This document shows positions 52,877-61,833 of a stretch of DNA of 64,000 bases, one piece after another. The translations under genes were made by a program, and so were the position numbers. A model generated the notes under the pieces. The model saw only the letters and a program-made list of their open reading frames with translations, was not told the DNA's origin and did not search any database. Origin of the DNA: Alcaligenaceae bacterium SAGV5 (GTDB lineage: Bacteria; Pseudomonadota; Gammaproteobacteria; Burkholderiales; Burkholderiaceae_B); the NCBI GenBank assembly GCA_009360345.1, contig SPDP01000003.1, positions 620,001 to 684,000 of the forward strand, read 5' to 3'. Position 1 is the stretch's first letter. Each line of letters opens with the position of its first letter.

Positions 52877-53655
52877 TCCAGCTCCGGCGCGGCACCGCCC
52901 AGGTAGGCCTGGCGGACCGCCTCGTCCGCGCGTATGCGATCGGGTGTGCCGGTTGCGATCAGTTCGCCCTGGACCATGACCGAAATACGATCGGACAGGC
53001 CGAAAACCACCTGCATGTCATGCTCGACGATCAGCACGGTTCTCCCCCGACAGGTATCGCGTATCAGTTCCATCATCCGCGTCGTCTCGGCGCGGCTCAT
53101 CCCGGCCGTCGGTTCGTCCAGCAGCACGACGCGCGCGTCGGTCGCCAGCACCATGCCCAACTCCAGGGCGCGCTGCTCCGCGTAGCTCAATTCGCCCGCC
53201 TGCCGATCCGCGCGCGGCTCCAGGCCGAGCTGCGCCATGACCTGGCGCGCCCGTTGCGCCACCCCGCATCCGCGATCCAGCGCGCGCCACCATTGGTAGC
53301 CCAGTCCCCCGGTACGCATGGCGGCACAGCGCAGGTTGTCGAATACCGACATGCGGCCGAAGACATTGGCCACCTGGAAACTGCGCGACAGGCCGGACCT
53401 GGCCATGCGATGCGCCGCCAGCCCGGTGACGTCGCGGCCATGCAGGCGCACCCTGCCCGCCGAGGGCGGCGTCAGGCCCGATATCACATTGAACAGGCTG
53501 GACTTGCCGGCCCCGTTGGGACCGATCAAGGCATGGAACTCGCCCGCGGCGACACGCAGGGTGACATCGTCCAGCACCTGGACATGGCCGTATCGCTTGC
53601 CCACGCCCTCAAGCTCCAAGGCATCGGTGCCGGGCCCGGCCTGTGCGTCATGCAT
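52873..53655 (-). CDS. livG: Branched-chain amino acid-type ABC transporter ATPase, LivG
   Basis: A 260-residue ABC ATPase: Walker A GPNGAGKSS, the signature region (GELSYAEQRALELGMVLA) and Walker B VVLLDEPTAGM. The start at 53655 gives MHDAQAGPGTDALELEGVGKRYG and overlaps the truncated livM by eight bases. It overlaps livF by four bases at its end. Both ATPases look intact, while the membrane part of the transporter is damaged. Confidence 0.9.
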   Translation of the reverse strand: MHDAQAGPGTDALELEGVGKRYGHVQVLDDVTLRVAAGEFHALIGPNGAGKSSLFNVISGLTPPSAGRVRLHGRDVTGLAAHRMARSGLSRSFQVANVFGRMSVFDNLRCAAMRTGGLGYQWWRALDRGCGVAQRARQVMAQLGLEPRADRQAGELSYAEQRALELGMVLATDARVVLLDEPTAGMSRAETTRMMELIRDTCRGRTVLIVEHDMQVVFGLSDRISVMVQGELIATGTPDRIRADEAVRQAYLGGAAPELE

Positions 53656-54601
53656 CGCATTCCCCCGGCGACGCCGCCGCCCTGCCCCGGCCCCGGAACA
53701 GGATGACGGCGGCCGGCGCCAGCAGCGCACCGGCCGCCGCCCATGGCAGGGCCGCGGACGGATCCAGCGTCAGGCCGAACCAGGACACGGCCGCCGGGCC
53801 GCCGGCCCCGTGGACGCGTCCATAGGCCAATTCGATCGCCAGGCTCAGTCCGGCGCACCCACCCAACGCGCCGGCGGCCGCCCAGCCTCTCGGGCGCAGC
53901 CAACCGGCCAGTTCGCGCCGGGCGACGAGCCGTGCCGCGTCGCGGGCGCCCCCCGCCAATCCTCCCGGCAGGACCAGCACGACGGCGGCAAAGACAAGCC
54001 CCAGGTACAACTGCCAGGCCCCGGTATGGCGCGACAGCGCCACCGAGAAAAACGTCACGACCACCGCGCCGGCCACGGGCCCCAGGAACAGGCCGCTGCC
54101 GCCCACCACCACCGCCAGCAGCACCGCGCCCGACCGCAAGGCGCCCAGGCTGTCGGCACTGGCGATTTCCAGATTGAGCGCCATCAACCCACCCGCCACC
54201 CCGGCGAAGAACCCCGCCATCGTCAGCATCAGATAGCGTACACGGTGGGGGTCATAGCCGATGAAAGCCACGCGCTGCGGGTTGTCCCGGACGGCGTTGG
54301 CAAGCTTGAGCAAAGGCGTCCGGCCAAGCGCATGGATCGCCAACGCGCCGGCGACCGTCCATACCGCGGTCAGGTAATAGACATGGAGGTCGGAACCCAG
54401 GCTCCATTCGGGCCAGAGGCCGGCGGCGAATGCCGGACCGGCCGTACGGTCCGCCGTCAGCCCCCCCTCTCCGCCAAACCACTCCGGCAGCACGCCCGCC
54501 GCGGCATGGACCAGCTCTCCCACTGCCAGCGAAATCATCGCGAACGGCGTTCCGCCACGGCGCGTGGTCGGATACCCGATCAGCGCGGCGAACCCGGCCA
54601 T
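53648..54601 (-). pseudogene. livM: LivM permease, 5' end missing
   Basis: A 317-residue frame homologous to the inner-membrane permease LivM from about residue 100 of a normal protein: the frame opens at MAGFAALIGYPTTRRGGTPFAMISLAVGELVHAA, where family members already have several helices behind them. In-frame stops lie about 50 bases upstream and the intervening sequence is not membrane-like. livH and livK are absent. The lost 5' part ends exactly where the fecR fragment begins on the other strand, so a deletion is the likely cause. It may still be translated but is unlikely to work. Confidence 0.75.
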
Positions 54602-54610
54602 GCTGGGCGG
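54590..54610. other. Deletion breakpoint between liv and fec regions
   Basis: The livM homology (minus strand) stops and the fecR homology (plus strand) starts within about ten bases around 54600. Both genes face outward and both lack their 5' part. No insertion sequence or long direct repeat is visible at the join. Confidence 0.65.
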
Positions 54611-55277
54611 GGGGCTGCTGATGGCCCGGCGGCCGGTATTTTCCGGCGCCGATTATCAGGCCGCCAAGGGCGAGATCCGTCCGCTCGTGCTCGAGGACGG
54701 CACGCGCCTGGTCCTCGACAGCCAGGCCGCCGTCGACGTCCGTTTCGACGCCACCCAGCGCCTGGTCTGGCTGCGGGCCGGCAACGTGCTGGTCGAAACG
54801 GCCGCCGACCCGGCGCGGCGCCCGTTCCGGGTCGGGACCGTCCATGGCCTGGCAACCTCGGTCGGGACACGCTACACCGTCCGCCTGGAGGCGCGCGCCA
54901 CCCGTGTCGCCGTGCTGGAACATGCGGTCCTGCTGCATCCCGCCCGGGCTTCCGCTCCGCCGCGCCTGATCCAGGCGGGGCAGGAGGCCGTCATGTCCGC
55001 GTGGGAGGTCGAGGCGGTGGCACAGGCCGATCCCACGCGCGCGCTGTGGGCCAGGGGCGTGCTGGTCGTTTCCGACTGGGCGCTGGGAGACGTGGTGGCG
55101 GAGCTGGCCCGCTATCGGCCCGGCTGGCTGGGCTGTGATCCCGCCGCCGCCGGCCATCGGGTCTCGGGCTCGTTTCCCCTGAACGACAGCGATGCCGCGC
55201 TGGCCGCCTTGCGGCGCACCTTTCCGGTGGAGATCCAGCGCCGGACCCGCTATTGGACGCGCATCGTCCGCCGCTAG
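54600..55277 (+). pseudogene. FecR-family regulator, 5' end missing
   Basis: A 225-residue frame with the periplasmic part of a FecR anti-sigma regulator: GEIRPLVLEDGTRLVLDSQAAVDVRF at the start (FecR domain), GTRYTVRLE in the middle and the C-terminal SGSFPLNDSDAALAALRRTFPVEI, which normally touches the receptor STN domain. About 100 N-terminal residues (cytoplasmic sigma-binding domain and most of the membrane helix) are missing, and no fecI sigma gene is present. The downstream receptor with STN domain shows that it was once part of a FecIRA-type system. Confidence 0.75.
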
Positions 55278-55380
55278 CGGATCGCGACCTTTTTTTCGCG
55301 GTGATTGTCCTTTTGGGCGCGTTCGTTCGACTCCCTATCAGGAGCACGGATCTCACGAACGTCTTGGCGAAAGGATGACC

Positions 55381-58146
55381 ATGTTGCAGGGCTGCGTGTG
55401 CGCTTTCCGGCGCACTGTCGCGCGTCGATTGTTGTGGGGCCTGATGCTGGCGGCCAGCCTGCCGGCGATGTTGCCGGCGGGCACCGCCGCGGCGGCCGAG
55501 GCGCGCTACTACGAGGTGCCGGCCGGGCCGCTGGGGGCGGCGCTCAGCCAGTTCGCGGGCATGGCGGGCGTGGTGTTGTCTTTCGATGCCTCGTGGCTGG
55601 CCGGCATGCGCAGTTCCGGGCTGCGCGGGACGTTCACGGTGCAGCAGGGCTTCAGCGCTTTGCTGGAAGCCAGCGGCTTCGAGACCGCCTACGACGCGGG
55701 CATCTATTCCCTGCGGCGCAGTCCGATCGGCCAATCGATGCTGCCGATGATCACGGTCGAGGGCGTGCGCGACCAGGATCCCAAGGACGAGGTCTACCGC
55801 ACCGCCGGCTCGCGCAGCGTGCTGACCCGCGAAGACATCGAGCGCAACCGCGGCACGTCGGTGGGCGATATCTTCCGCGGCACGCCCGGCGTGCTGGTGG
55901 GCGAGCTTCGCAACAGCGGCGGACTGGACATCAACATCCGCGGCATGCAGGGCCAGGGCCGGGTGCCGGTCCTGGTGGACGGCGCGCGCCAGGAAACCAC
56001 GGTGTATCGGGGGTATTCCGGCGCGGTCTCGCGCAGCTACATCGACCCGGATCTGATCGGCGGCATCCAGATCGACAAGGGACCGACCCTGTCGGCCGAA
56101 GGCACCGGCGCCACCGGCGGCCTGGTCAGCATGCGCACCATCAAGGCCGAAGACATCGTCCGGCCCGGCCAGGATTTCGGCCTGCGCGTGCGCGGGCAGG
56201 CCATCGGCAACAACAGCGGCTCGCCCGCGGCAGCCGGTACGCCGGCCGGGCTCTACACCGGCGGCACGCTGGGCGTTGCGCCGGTCTACCGCACCGATTG
56301 CGTGACGGCCGCCGCCTGCTCCGGGCGATACGCCCTGCCCGAGGAATGGGGCAACCCCGAGGGGCTGGACCGGCCCGGCACCTTCCGGCCCAAGAGCTAT
56401 GCCGGGAGCCTGGCCATCGCCAAGCGCTGGGAGAAATTCGATCTGGTGGCGGCCTATGCGCAACGCGAGCAAGGCAATTACTACGCCGGCGCGCACGGTC
56501 CCTCGGCTTGGGTCGATGTCTCGAACCGGCGCAAGTTGCCGTTCTATACCGAGGTTCGCCCCGAGGTCCGCGGGGCCTCGTATTTCCAGGCCGGCGAGCG
56601 CATTCCCGGCACCAACTACGAAAGCAGGTCGGCGCTGCTCAAAGGCACGTTCTACCTGCCGGCAGACCAGGAACTCGAATTGAGCTACCTGCGCTACCGC
56701 AGCGTGTACAGCGAAATCATGCCTTCGCAGATCGTCCGCTTCGCAAACTTCGCACCGATCACGCAGCCGCGCAACAGCGACGTCACCGTCGATACCTACG
56801 CCAGCCGCTACCATTGGAATCCAGCCGGTACGCCGTGGCTGGACCTGCGCGCGAACCTTTGGCATACCCGGACCCGCGCCACCAACAACAGTCCCAGCGC
56901 GACCCAGCCGGATCTCTACAACAACGAGCGCGAGAAATACCGGCGCTGGGGGCTGACCCTGGAGAACACCTCTAGCCTGGATCATCGCGCCTGGGGCGAA
57001 AGCCAGCTGCGCTATGGCCTGGCCGGGCAATGGGAGGATGTCGGCACCACGCCCCTGACGCCGGACTTCCGAGGGCTGGCGGGGCGGCAGGGCAGCCGCG
57101 ACGAATACAGCGCGTTCGTGGCCTGGCTGTACAAGCCCGTGGAAACCGTGGCGCTGGACGTGGGCGTGCGTCATACCCGTTTCAAGTCGCATGACGACAA
57201 GCCCATCACGGTCCACGATCCGCAAAGCCCGAACTGCGTGGATGCCGATGGCGATGGCGTTTGCGATCCGCTGCCCAACCGCAACAAGCAAAGCGGCACC
57301 GCGCCGGTCATCAGCCTGAGCTGGGAGCCGGGCAAGCACGGCCTGCAGTTCTACGGCCGCTATGCCGAGGCCTACCGCATGCCCAGCCTGTTCGAGAGCA
57401 CCTCCGGCTTTTCGTTCGATGCCGCGCCCGACGTCATCCTCAAGCCCGAACACACCAGGAACAAGGAAGTCGGCGTCAACTATCTCAAGGACGGCATCCT
57501 GGCCGGCCGCGACAGATTGCGCCTGAAGCTGGCCTACTTCCGCAACCATACCAAGGACTACCTGACGCGTACGACGCCCAACCTGTGGGAAGAGGGCGGC
57601 GCGGGCGGCGAGCTGAGCCAGGCCTCCAACTTCACCATGCGCAACATCGACAGCGCGACCTTCAACGGGCTGGAGTTGTCGGGTTCGTACGACCTGGGCG
57701 TGGTGTTCACCCAATTCGGCGTCACCCAGTACAACAAGATCGAGATCTGCCATACCGGCAGCTATCGCGCCGAGCGCTGCAACGACTACGGCATCGCCGG
57801 CAGCTACATCAACAACATGGTGCCGCCCAAGTGGCACGGCAACATCACCCTGGGCGCGCGACTGCTGGACTACCGGCTCGTGCTGGGCGTGCGCGGCACG
57901 TTCATGGGCCAGCGCACCAATGCTCCCCAATACAACGACGACACCCGGCGCAGCTTCCTGTCCATCGTGCCCTGGCACGCGTACCGGGTGTTCGACCTGT
58001 TCGCCAGCTATCGGGTCAACGATCGCGTCAGCATCGATTTCAACCTGGACAACATCACCGACCGCTACTACCTCGACGCCCTGAGCCTGGGACTGATTCC
58101 CGCGCCGGGCCGCACGGCGCGAGTGAGCGTGACCTTGAGGTACTGA
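55381..58146 (+). CDS. TonB-dependent receptor with STN signalling domain (heme/hemophore type)
   Basis: A 921-residue outer-membrane receptor. Signal peptide to about residue 37; STN domain about 40-110 (RYYEVPAGPLGAALSQFAG); plug about 130-270 (VLTREDIERNRGTSVGDIFRGTPGV, IDKGPTLSAEGTGATGG); then a 22-strand barrel ending in an aromatic residue (TLRY). YRMPSLFE and KPEHTRNKEVG match the FRAP/NPNL region of heme receptors. The ATG at 55381 has AAAGGA five bases upstream; the ATG at 55375 overlaps it. It heads the Slam locus, so it probably takes heme from the hemophore-like protein. Confidence 0.87.
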   Translation: MLQGCVCAFRRTVARRLLWGLMLAASLPAMLPAGTAAAAEARYYEVPAGPLGAALSQFAGMAGVVLSFDASWLAGMRSSGLRGTFTVQQGFSALLEASGFETAYDAGIYSLRRSPIGQSMLPMITVEGVRDQDPKDEVYRTAGSRSVLTREDIERNRGTSVGDIFRGTPGVLVGELRNSGGLDINIRGMQGQGRVPVLVDGARQETTVYRGYSGAVSRSYIDPDLIGGIQIDKGPTLSAEGTGATGGLVSMRTIKAEDIVRPGQDFGLRVRGQAIGNNSGSPAAAGTPAGLYTGGTLGVAPVYRTDCVTAAACSGRYALPEEWGNPEGLDRPGTFRPKSYAGSLAIAKRWEKFDLVAAYAQREQGNYYAGAHGPSAWVDVSNRRKLPFYTEVRPEVRGASYFQAGERIPGTNYESRSALLKGTFYLPADQELELSYLRYRSVYSEIMPSQIVRFANFAPITQPRNSDVTVDTYASRYHWNPAGTPWLDLRANLWHTRTRATNNSPSATQPDLYNNEREKYRRWGLTLENTSSLDHRAWGESQLRYGLAGQWEDVGTTPLTPDFRGLAGRQGSRDEYSAFVAWLYKPVETVALDVGVRHTRFKSHDDKPITVHDPQSPNCVDADGDGVCDPLPNRNKQSGTAPVISLSWEPGKHGLQFYGRYAEAYRMPSLFESTSGFSFDAAPDVILKPEHTRNKEVGVNYLKDGILAGRDRLRLKLAYFRNHTKDYLTRTTPNLWEEGGAGGELSQASNFTMRNIDSATFNGLELSGSYDLGVVFTQFGVTQYNKIEICHTGSYRAERCNDYGIAGSYINNMVPPKWHGNITLGARLLDYRLVLGVRGTFMGQRTNAPQYNDDTRRSFLSIVPWHAYRVFDLFASYRVNDRVSIDFNLDNITDRYYLDALSLGLIPAPGRTARVSVTLRY

Positions 58147-58188
58147 GACCTTGGATATTCCATTCAACCACCAGAGGGTTCCACAGCC

Positions 58189-60693
58189 ATGATTCTTTCC
58201 TTGCGCAACCTCAGGGCAGGGCTGGCGGGCATCGCCGTCATGCTGCTTGCCGCATGCGGCGGCGGCGATGGCGGCGGCGATGCCGGCACCGGCGCCGCCC
58301 GGCCCACCGCGGTGGCCACCGCCGACCGGACCAGCGTGCCCATCGGCACGGCCGTCACGCTCGACGGCAGCGCCAGCACCACGCCCAACGGCGGCACGCT
58401 GCGCTATGCGTGGACCTTGTCGGCCAAACCCGAGGGCAGCGGCGCGGTGTTGTCCGGCAACGCCAGCGCCAGGCCGACCTTGACCCCCGATCTTCCGGGC
58501 GACTACGTGGCCGACCTGATCGTCAGCGACGGCACGTCCAGCGGCAGCGCGCGCGTCACGATCACGGCGACCAGCGTCAATCCGCTGGCGGTGGCCATTC
58601 CCGCGGAACAGACGGTATTGCGGGGCGCCACCGTCGTGCTGGACGGTAGCCACAGCCTTGCGCCCACCGGCGCAGCCGTGGGCGAGCTACGGTACCAATG
58701 GACTCTGATCGAGCAACCCGACAATGAGCTGATCACCGCCCTGAGAGACGCGACCAGCGCGAAGGCCAGTTTTCTGGCCGACCGGGTCGGCATCTATCGC
58801 GCCAGTCTCGTCGTGCGGCATGGAGACAAGACCAGCGAACCTGCCGACGTCAGGATCACCGTCAATACCGGCAACAGCCTGCCGGTCGTCTCCATCACCG
58901 CGCCGGCGGATGCCGCGTACGACCGGAACGGTTACCTGGTCTTCGCCGGCACGCTGCGCCGGCCCGTGGTGCTCGACGGCAGCGGCAGCAGGGATCCCGA
59001 CGGCGACGCGCTGGGCTACCGCTGGCGTTTTCCGACCACCGCCGCGATTCCGGTCGGCAGCAAGGCCACGATCGCCAACGCTGATAGCGCCAAGACCGAG
59101 TTCGTCCCCGACGTCGTTGGCAAGTACACCTTCGACTTCATGGCCTACGACGGACACGCCGCCACCACGCAGCGCGTGATCGTGAACGTCGCGAAAGCCG
59201 CGGACGATACCGTCAATACCGCGCCGGTGGCCGGCATCTCGGGCACGGGCGAATGCGAGCTCGGCGGCACCTCCATCCACTATCCCTATTGCACGATCGC
59301 CGCCTATGCCTCCTACGATCCCGAAGGCGATCCGCTGACCTACCAGTGGACCTACTGGAACCAGGCCAGCCCGGGCGAGCGGCTGACGTCGACGGCCAGC
59401 TCCGTGGTGCTGGATGGCAGCAAGACGGGCAACTGGCGGTTCGAGCTCGTCGTCAGCGACGGCAAGCTGGACAGCGCGGTCGCGGACTATGCGCTCAGCA
59501 TCAAGACGGGCGCCAATGTCGCACCGGTGGCCAGCGCCAAGGTGGACGTGGCCAAGGTACTGGTCGGCCAGACCATCACGTTCGACGGCAGTGCCAGTTC
59601 CGACAAGAACGGCGACCAGCTTTTCTACACCTGGACCCTGGAGCGCCCGGCCGGCAGCAGCGCCGTGCTGACGCAAAGCCAGAACGATCCGACGGCCAGC
59701 GTGGTGGCCGACAAACCGGGCCCGTACATCGCTTTTCTGCAGGTCAAGGATTCCAAGGGAGCGATCAGCAACCGGGTGGGGGCAACCACCAGCGCCAGCG
59801 CCTTCGCCAAGGTGGGCAACAACCCGCCGGTACTGACGCGCCTTTCGCTTCAGAATCACTACATCTGGTATCCGAACGGCAATGGCGGCCTGGATAGCGG
59901 GACCACGCCGGGCCAGCCGGTGATCGCCGAGTCCGCCCCGATGTTTATCACCTCGAACGTCCAATACATGTTCGATCCGGATCAGGACTCGCCGCTGTAC
60001 TACGACATTTCTGTCGTCAAGCAGCCCGAAGGCGCCAACTTCCCCTCCTATTCGTGCTCGACGGCCGCCGGGGAAAAGTGCCATCCCAATGGAAACGGCT
60101 TCGACCTCGCCGTGCCGGGTGATTACGTGGTGGAGGCCAGGATCAGCGACGGGGTTGCCGTTTCCGAACCCAAGCGCGTGGCTTTCACGGTCATCAATGG
60201 GCGTGAGAACTACTCGACGCTATTGCTGGAGCGGCTCCCGGCCAATAGCCGCGACTCGGACGTGGACGGCAACATCCAGTTGTTCTTCCCCTTCACGGCT
60301 GCCGCGAATGCGCGCTTCAGCAATGTCCAGCCGGTGGAAAGCGGCGCCACGTCATTGGCCGTCGAACGTTTTCGCCTGACGGCCTTCGACCGCGACTACA
60401 CCATCGTGGACCTGCGGACGTCCTCGGTGGTCGAGGGCTACCAGCCCGTCTTCAACGGTCTTCGGAACAATCAGGTGATTCGGCAGGGCGACTCGGTGGA
60501 GTTTTCCCTGGAGCGTCCGTCCATCGTCAACGAAGCGCGGCTCTATGCCGAATGGACGGCGTTGGGCAATACGGCCGAGGGCAATGCGGAGGGAGCGCGC
60601 CTGCAAAAGATCGTGGATGCCTATCAGTTCACGTGGTCCTTCCGGGTCGCGGAAAAGGAAGGCTACACCTTGCATCGGGGGCCGCTCAATTGA
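58189..60693 (+). CDS. Large PKD-repeat surface lipoprotein
   Basis: An 834-residue lipoprotein. The signal ends LLAAC-GGG (lipobox), so the protein is lipid-anchored, with a glycine/aspartate spacer after the cysteine. About five Ig-like PKD-type repeats follow, each with a DGS..S and YRW or YTW pattern (for example VVLDGSGSRDPDGDALGYRW); the last about 250 residues form a separate C-terminal domain. It lies 42 bases after the receptor and before the hemophilin-like gene, so it may be a Slam client displayed at the surface or a receptor partner. I recognise no characterised homologue. Confidence 0.75.
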   Translation: MILSLRNLRAGLAGIAVMLLAACGGGDGGGDAGTGAARPTAVATADRTSVPIGTAVTLDGSASTTPNGGTLRYAWTLSAKPEGSGAVLSGNASARPTLTPDLPGDYVADLIVSDGTSSGSARVTITATSVNPLAVAIPAEQTVLRGATVVLDGSHSLAPTGAAVGELRYQWTLIEQPDNELITALRDATSAKASFLADRVGIYRASLVVRHGDKTSEPADVRITVNTGNSLPVVSITAPADAAYDRNGYLVFAGTLRRPVVLDGSGSRDPDGDALGYRWRFPTTAAIPVGSKATIANADSAKTEFVPDVVGKYTFDFMAYDGHAATTQRVIVNVAKAADDTVNTAPVAGISGTGECELGGTSIHYPYCTIAAYASYDPEGDPLTYQWTYWNQASPGERLTSTASSVVLDGSKTGNWRFELVVSDGKLDSAVADYALSIKTGANVAPVASAKVDVAKVLVGQTITFDGSASSDKNGDQLFYTWTLERPAGSSAVLTQSQNDPTASVVADKPGPYIAFLQVKDSKGAISNRVGATTSASAFAKVGNNPPVLTRLSLQNHYIWYPNGNGGLDSGTTPGQPVIAESAPMFITSNVQYMFDPDQDSPLYYDISVVKQPEGANFPSYSCSTAAGEKCHPNGNGFDLAVPGDYVVEARISDGVAVSEPKRVAFTVINGRENYSTLLLERLPANSRDSDVDGNIQLFFPFTAAANARFSNVQPVESGATSLAVERFRLTAFDRDYTIVDLRTSSVVEGYQPVFNGLRNNQVIRQGDSVEFSLERPSIVNEARLYAEWTALGNTAEGNAEGARLQKIVDAYQFTWSFRVAEKEGYTLHRGPLN

Positions 60694-60738
60694 ACGTTCG
60701 CGCCCGGGGTTCGCAGTGAGGCCCATTCGACTTCCATG

Positions 60739-60810
60739 GATGCCGCCGGGGATGCCCGCGGCGGCATCGTCCCGGCTGCGGCCGTCGCGGCCCGGCGGGC
60801 GCCGGGCCGC
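60739..60810 (+). terminator. Two strong hairpins between PKD gene and hemophilin-like gene
   Basis: GATGCCGCCG (60739-60748) pairs with CGGCGGCATC (60759-60768); then GCGGCCCGGC (60787-60796) pairs with GCCGGGCCGC (60801-60810) around a GGGC tetraloop. Neither is followed by a T-run. They could cut read-through or protect the downstream mRNA, giving the small secreted protein more copies than the large lipoprotein. Confidence 0.45.
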
Positions 60811-60873
60811 CTGTCCGCGGCATTCCGCCACGGGCGTCCCGTGTGCCTGGCACACACCCAAGGAGTGATGATC

Positions 60874-61713
60874 ATGAAGCAAGCACTGATTGCACTGGCC
60901 ATTCTCGCCGTCTCCGGCGCGGCGCAGGCGCAGACCTACGAGGTCGTGAGCGACAAGGCGGGCGTGGTGAACCTCGTCAACCTCGGCCCCACCACCGTGG
61001 GTGGGTTCCATGGTCCGATCGGCGCACCGGGCATCGCGGCCGCCGGCACCAGCGACTACATCAGCCTGCAAAGCATCGAGTCGTTCACCCACGTCTCCGC
61101 GCTGGACCAGACCCTGGCCGGCACCAGCACCAACTGGGTCTTCACCTACCATCAGTTGGCGCCCGGCTTCATCCATACCGAACCGGAACACGAGGGCGAG
61201 GAACCGCTGGCGGTCGGCCTGGACGGCATCAAGATTCCCGGCCTGGCCAAGAGCGTCTACTTCGGCATCGCCAGCGCGGATTCCGCCACGCCTGGCCTGG
61301 TGGACCACCAGGCATGGTACGTGGGCGACAAGAAGGACCGCGTCCTGCCGTCGTCGTCGACCGACTACGTGGGCGTGGCCCTGGTGGCGACCCCGAGCAC
61401 CGCCGTCAACGCACCGAGCGTGCTGCCTGGCCAGTTGACGGTGTCGTCGGGCGCCACATCCATTTCGGGGCAGTTCACCGCGGGGAGCGGCACGGGCAAG
61501 AAAACGCTGGAAATCGCGGCCACCGGCGGCGCGGTTTTCAGCGGAACCGCCAAGTACTACGTGGGGACGACCGCACCGGGCGCGACGAACGGCACCAGCC
61601 AGGGCCAGTTCTTCGGTGATGCCGGCGCGAACGCCAGCGCGCTGGCCGGGGTTGCCAGCGGCACGTATCTCGGCACGGGCTATGTCGCCTCTTTCGGCGC
61701 GCGCCAGAAATAA
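60874..61713 (+). CDS. Hemophilin-like secreted protein (Slam substrate type)
   Basis: A 279-residue exported protein with a Sec signal ending AQA-QTYE and no lipobox. The C-terminal part (from about residue 165) has strands and the signature GTAKYY...GQFFGDAGANASALAG, as in the TbpB-type eight-stranded barrel of Slam clients. The N-terminal half is rich in histidines (GGFHGP, FTHVS, TYHQ, FIHTEPEHEGEE, DHQAW), candidates for heme ligands. ATG 60874 has AAGGAG at the right distance; ATG 60868 is too close. It lies between receptor and Slam genes, as in known hemophilin loci. Confidence 0.72.
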   Translation: MKQALIALAILAVSGAAQAQTYEVVSDKAGVVNLVNLGPTTVGGFHGPIGAPGIAAAGTSDYISLQSIESFTHVSALDQTLAGTSTNWVFTYHQLAPGFIHTEPEHEGEEPLAVGLDGIKIPGLAKSVYFGIASADSATPGLVDHQAWYVGDKKDRVLPSSSTDYVGVALVATPSTAVNAPSVLPGQLTVSSGATSISGQFTAGSGTGKKTLEIAATGGAVFSGTAKYYVGTTAPGATNGTSQGQFFGDAGANASALAGVASGTYLGTGYVASFGARQK

Positions 61714-61747
61714 GCGGTACCCGTCTTCCCTGATGTCCACCAAAAAA

Positions 61748-61810
61748 GAAACCGCCGCCTGACACGGTGATGCGCGGTTTCTCCAGGCCCCGTTTTCGGA
61801 TGGGGCCTGG
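61748..61810. terminator. Tandem hairpins between hemophilin-like gene and slam
   Basis: GAAACCGC (61748-61755) pairs with GCGGTTTC (61774-61781), preceded by six A on the plus strand; two bases on, CCAGGCCCC (61783-61791) pairs with GGGGCCTGG (61802-61810). The first looks like a minus-strand terminator or two-way hairpin; together they could lower slam expression relative to its client. Confidence 0.5.
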
Positions 61811-61833
61811 TCGACTTGTCTCGCGCAGGCGCC

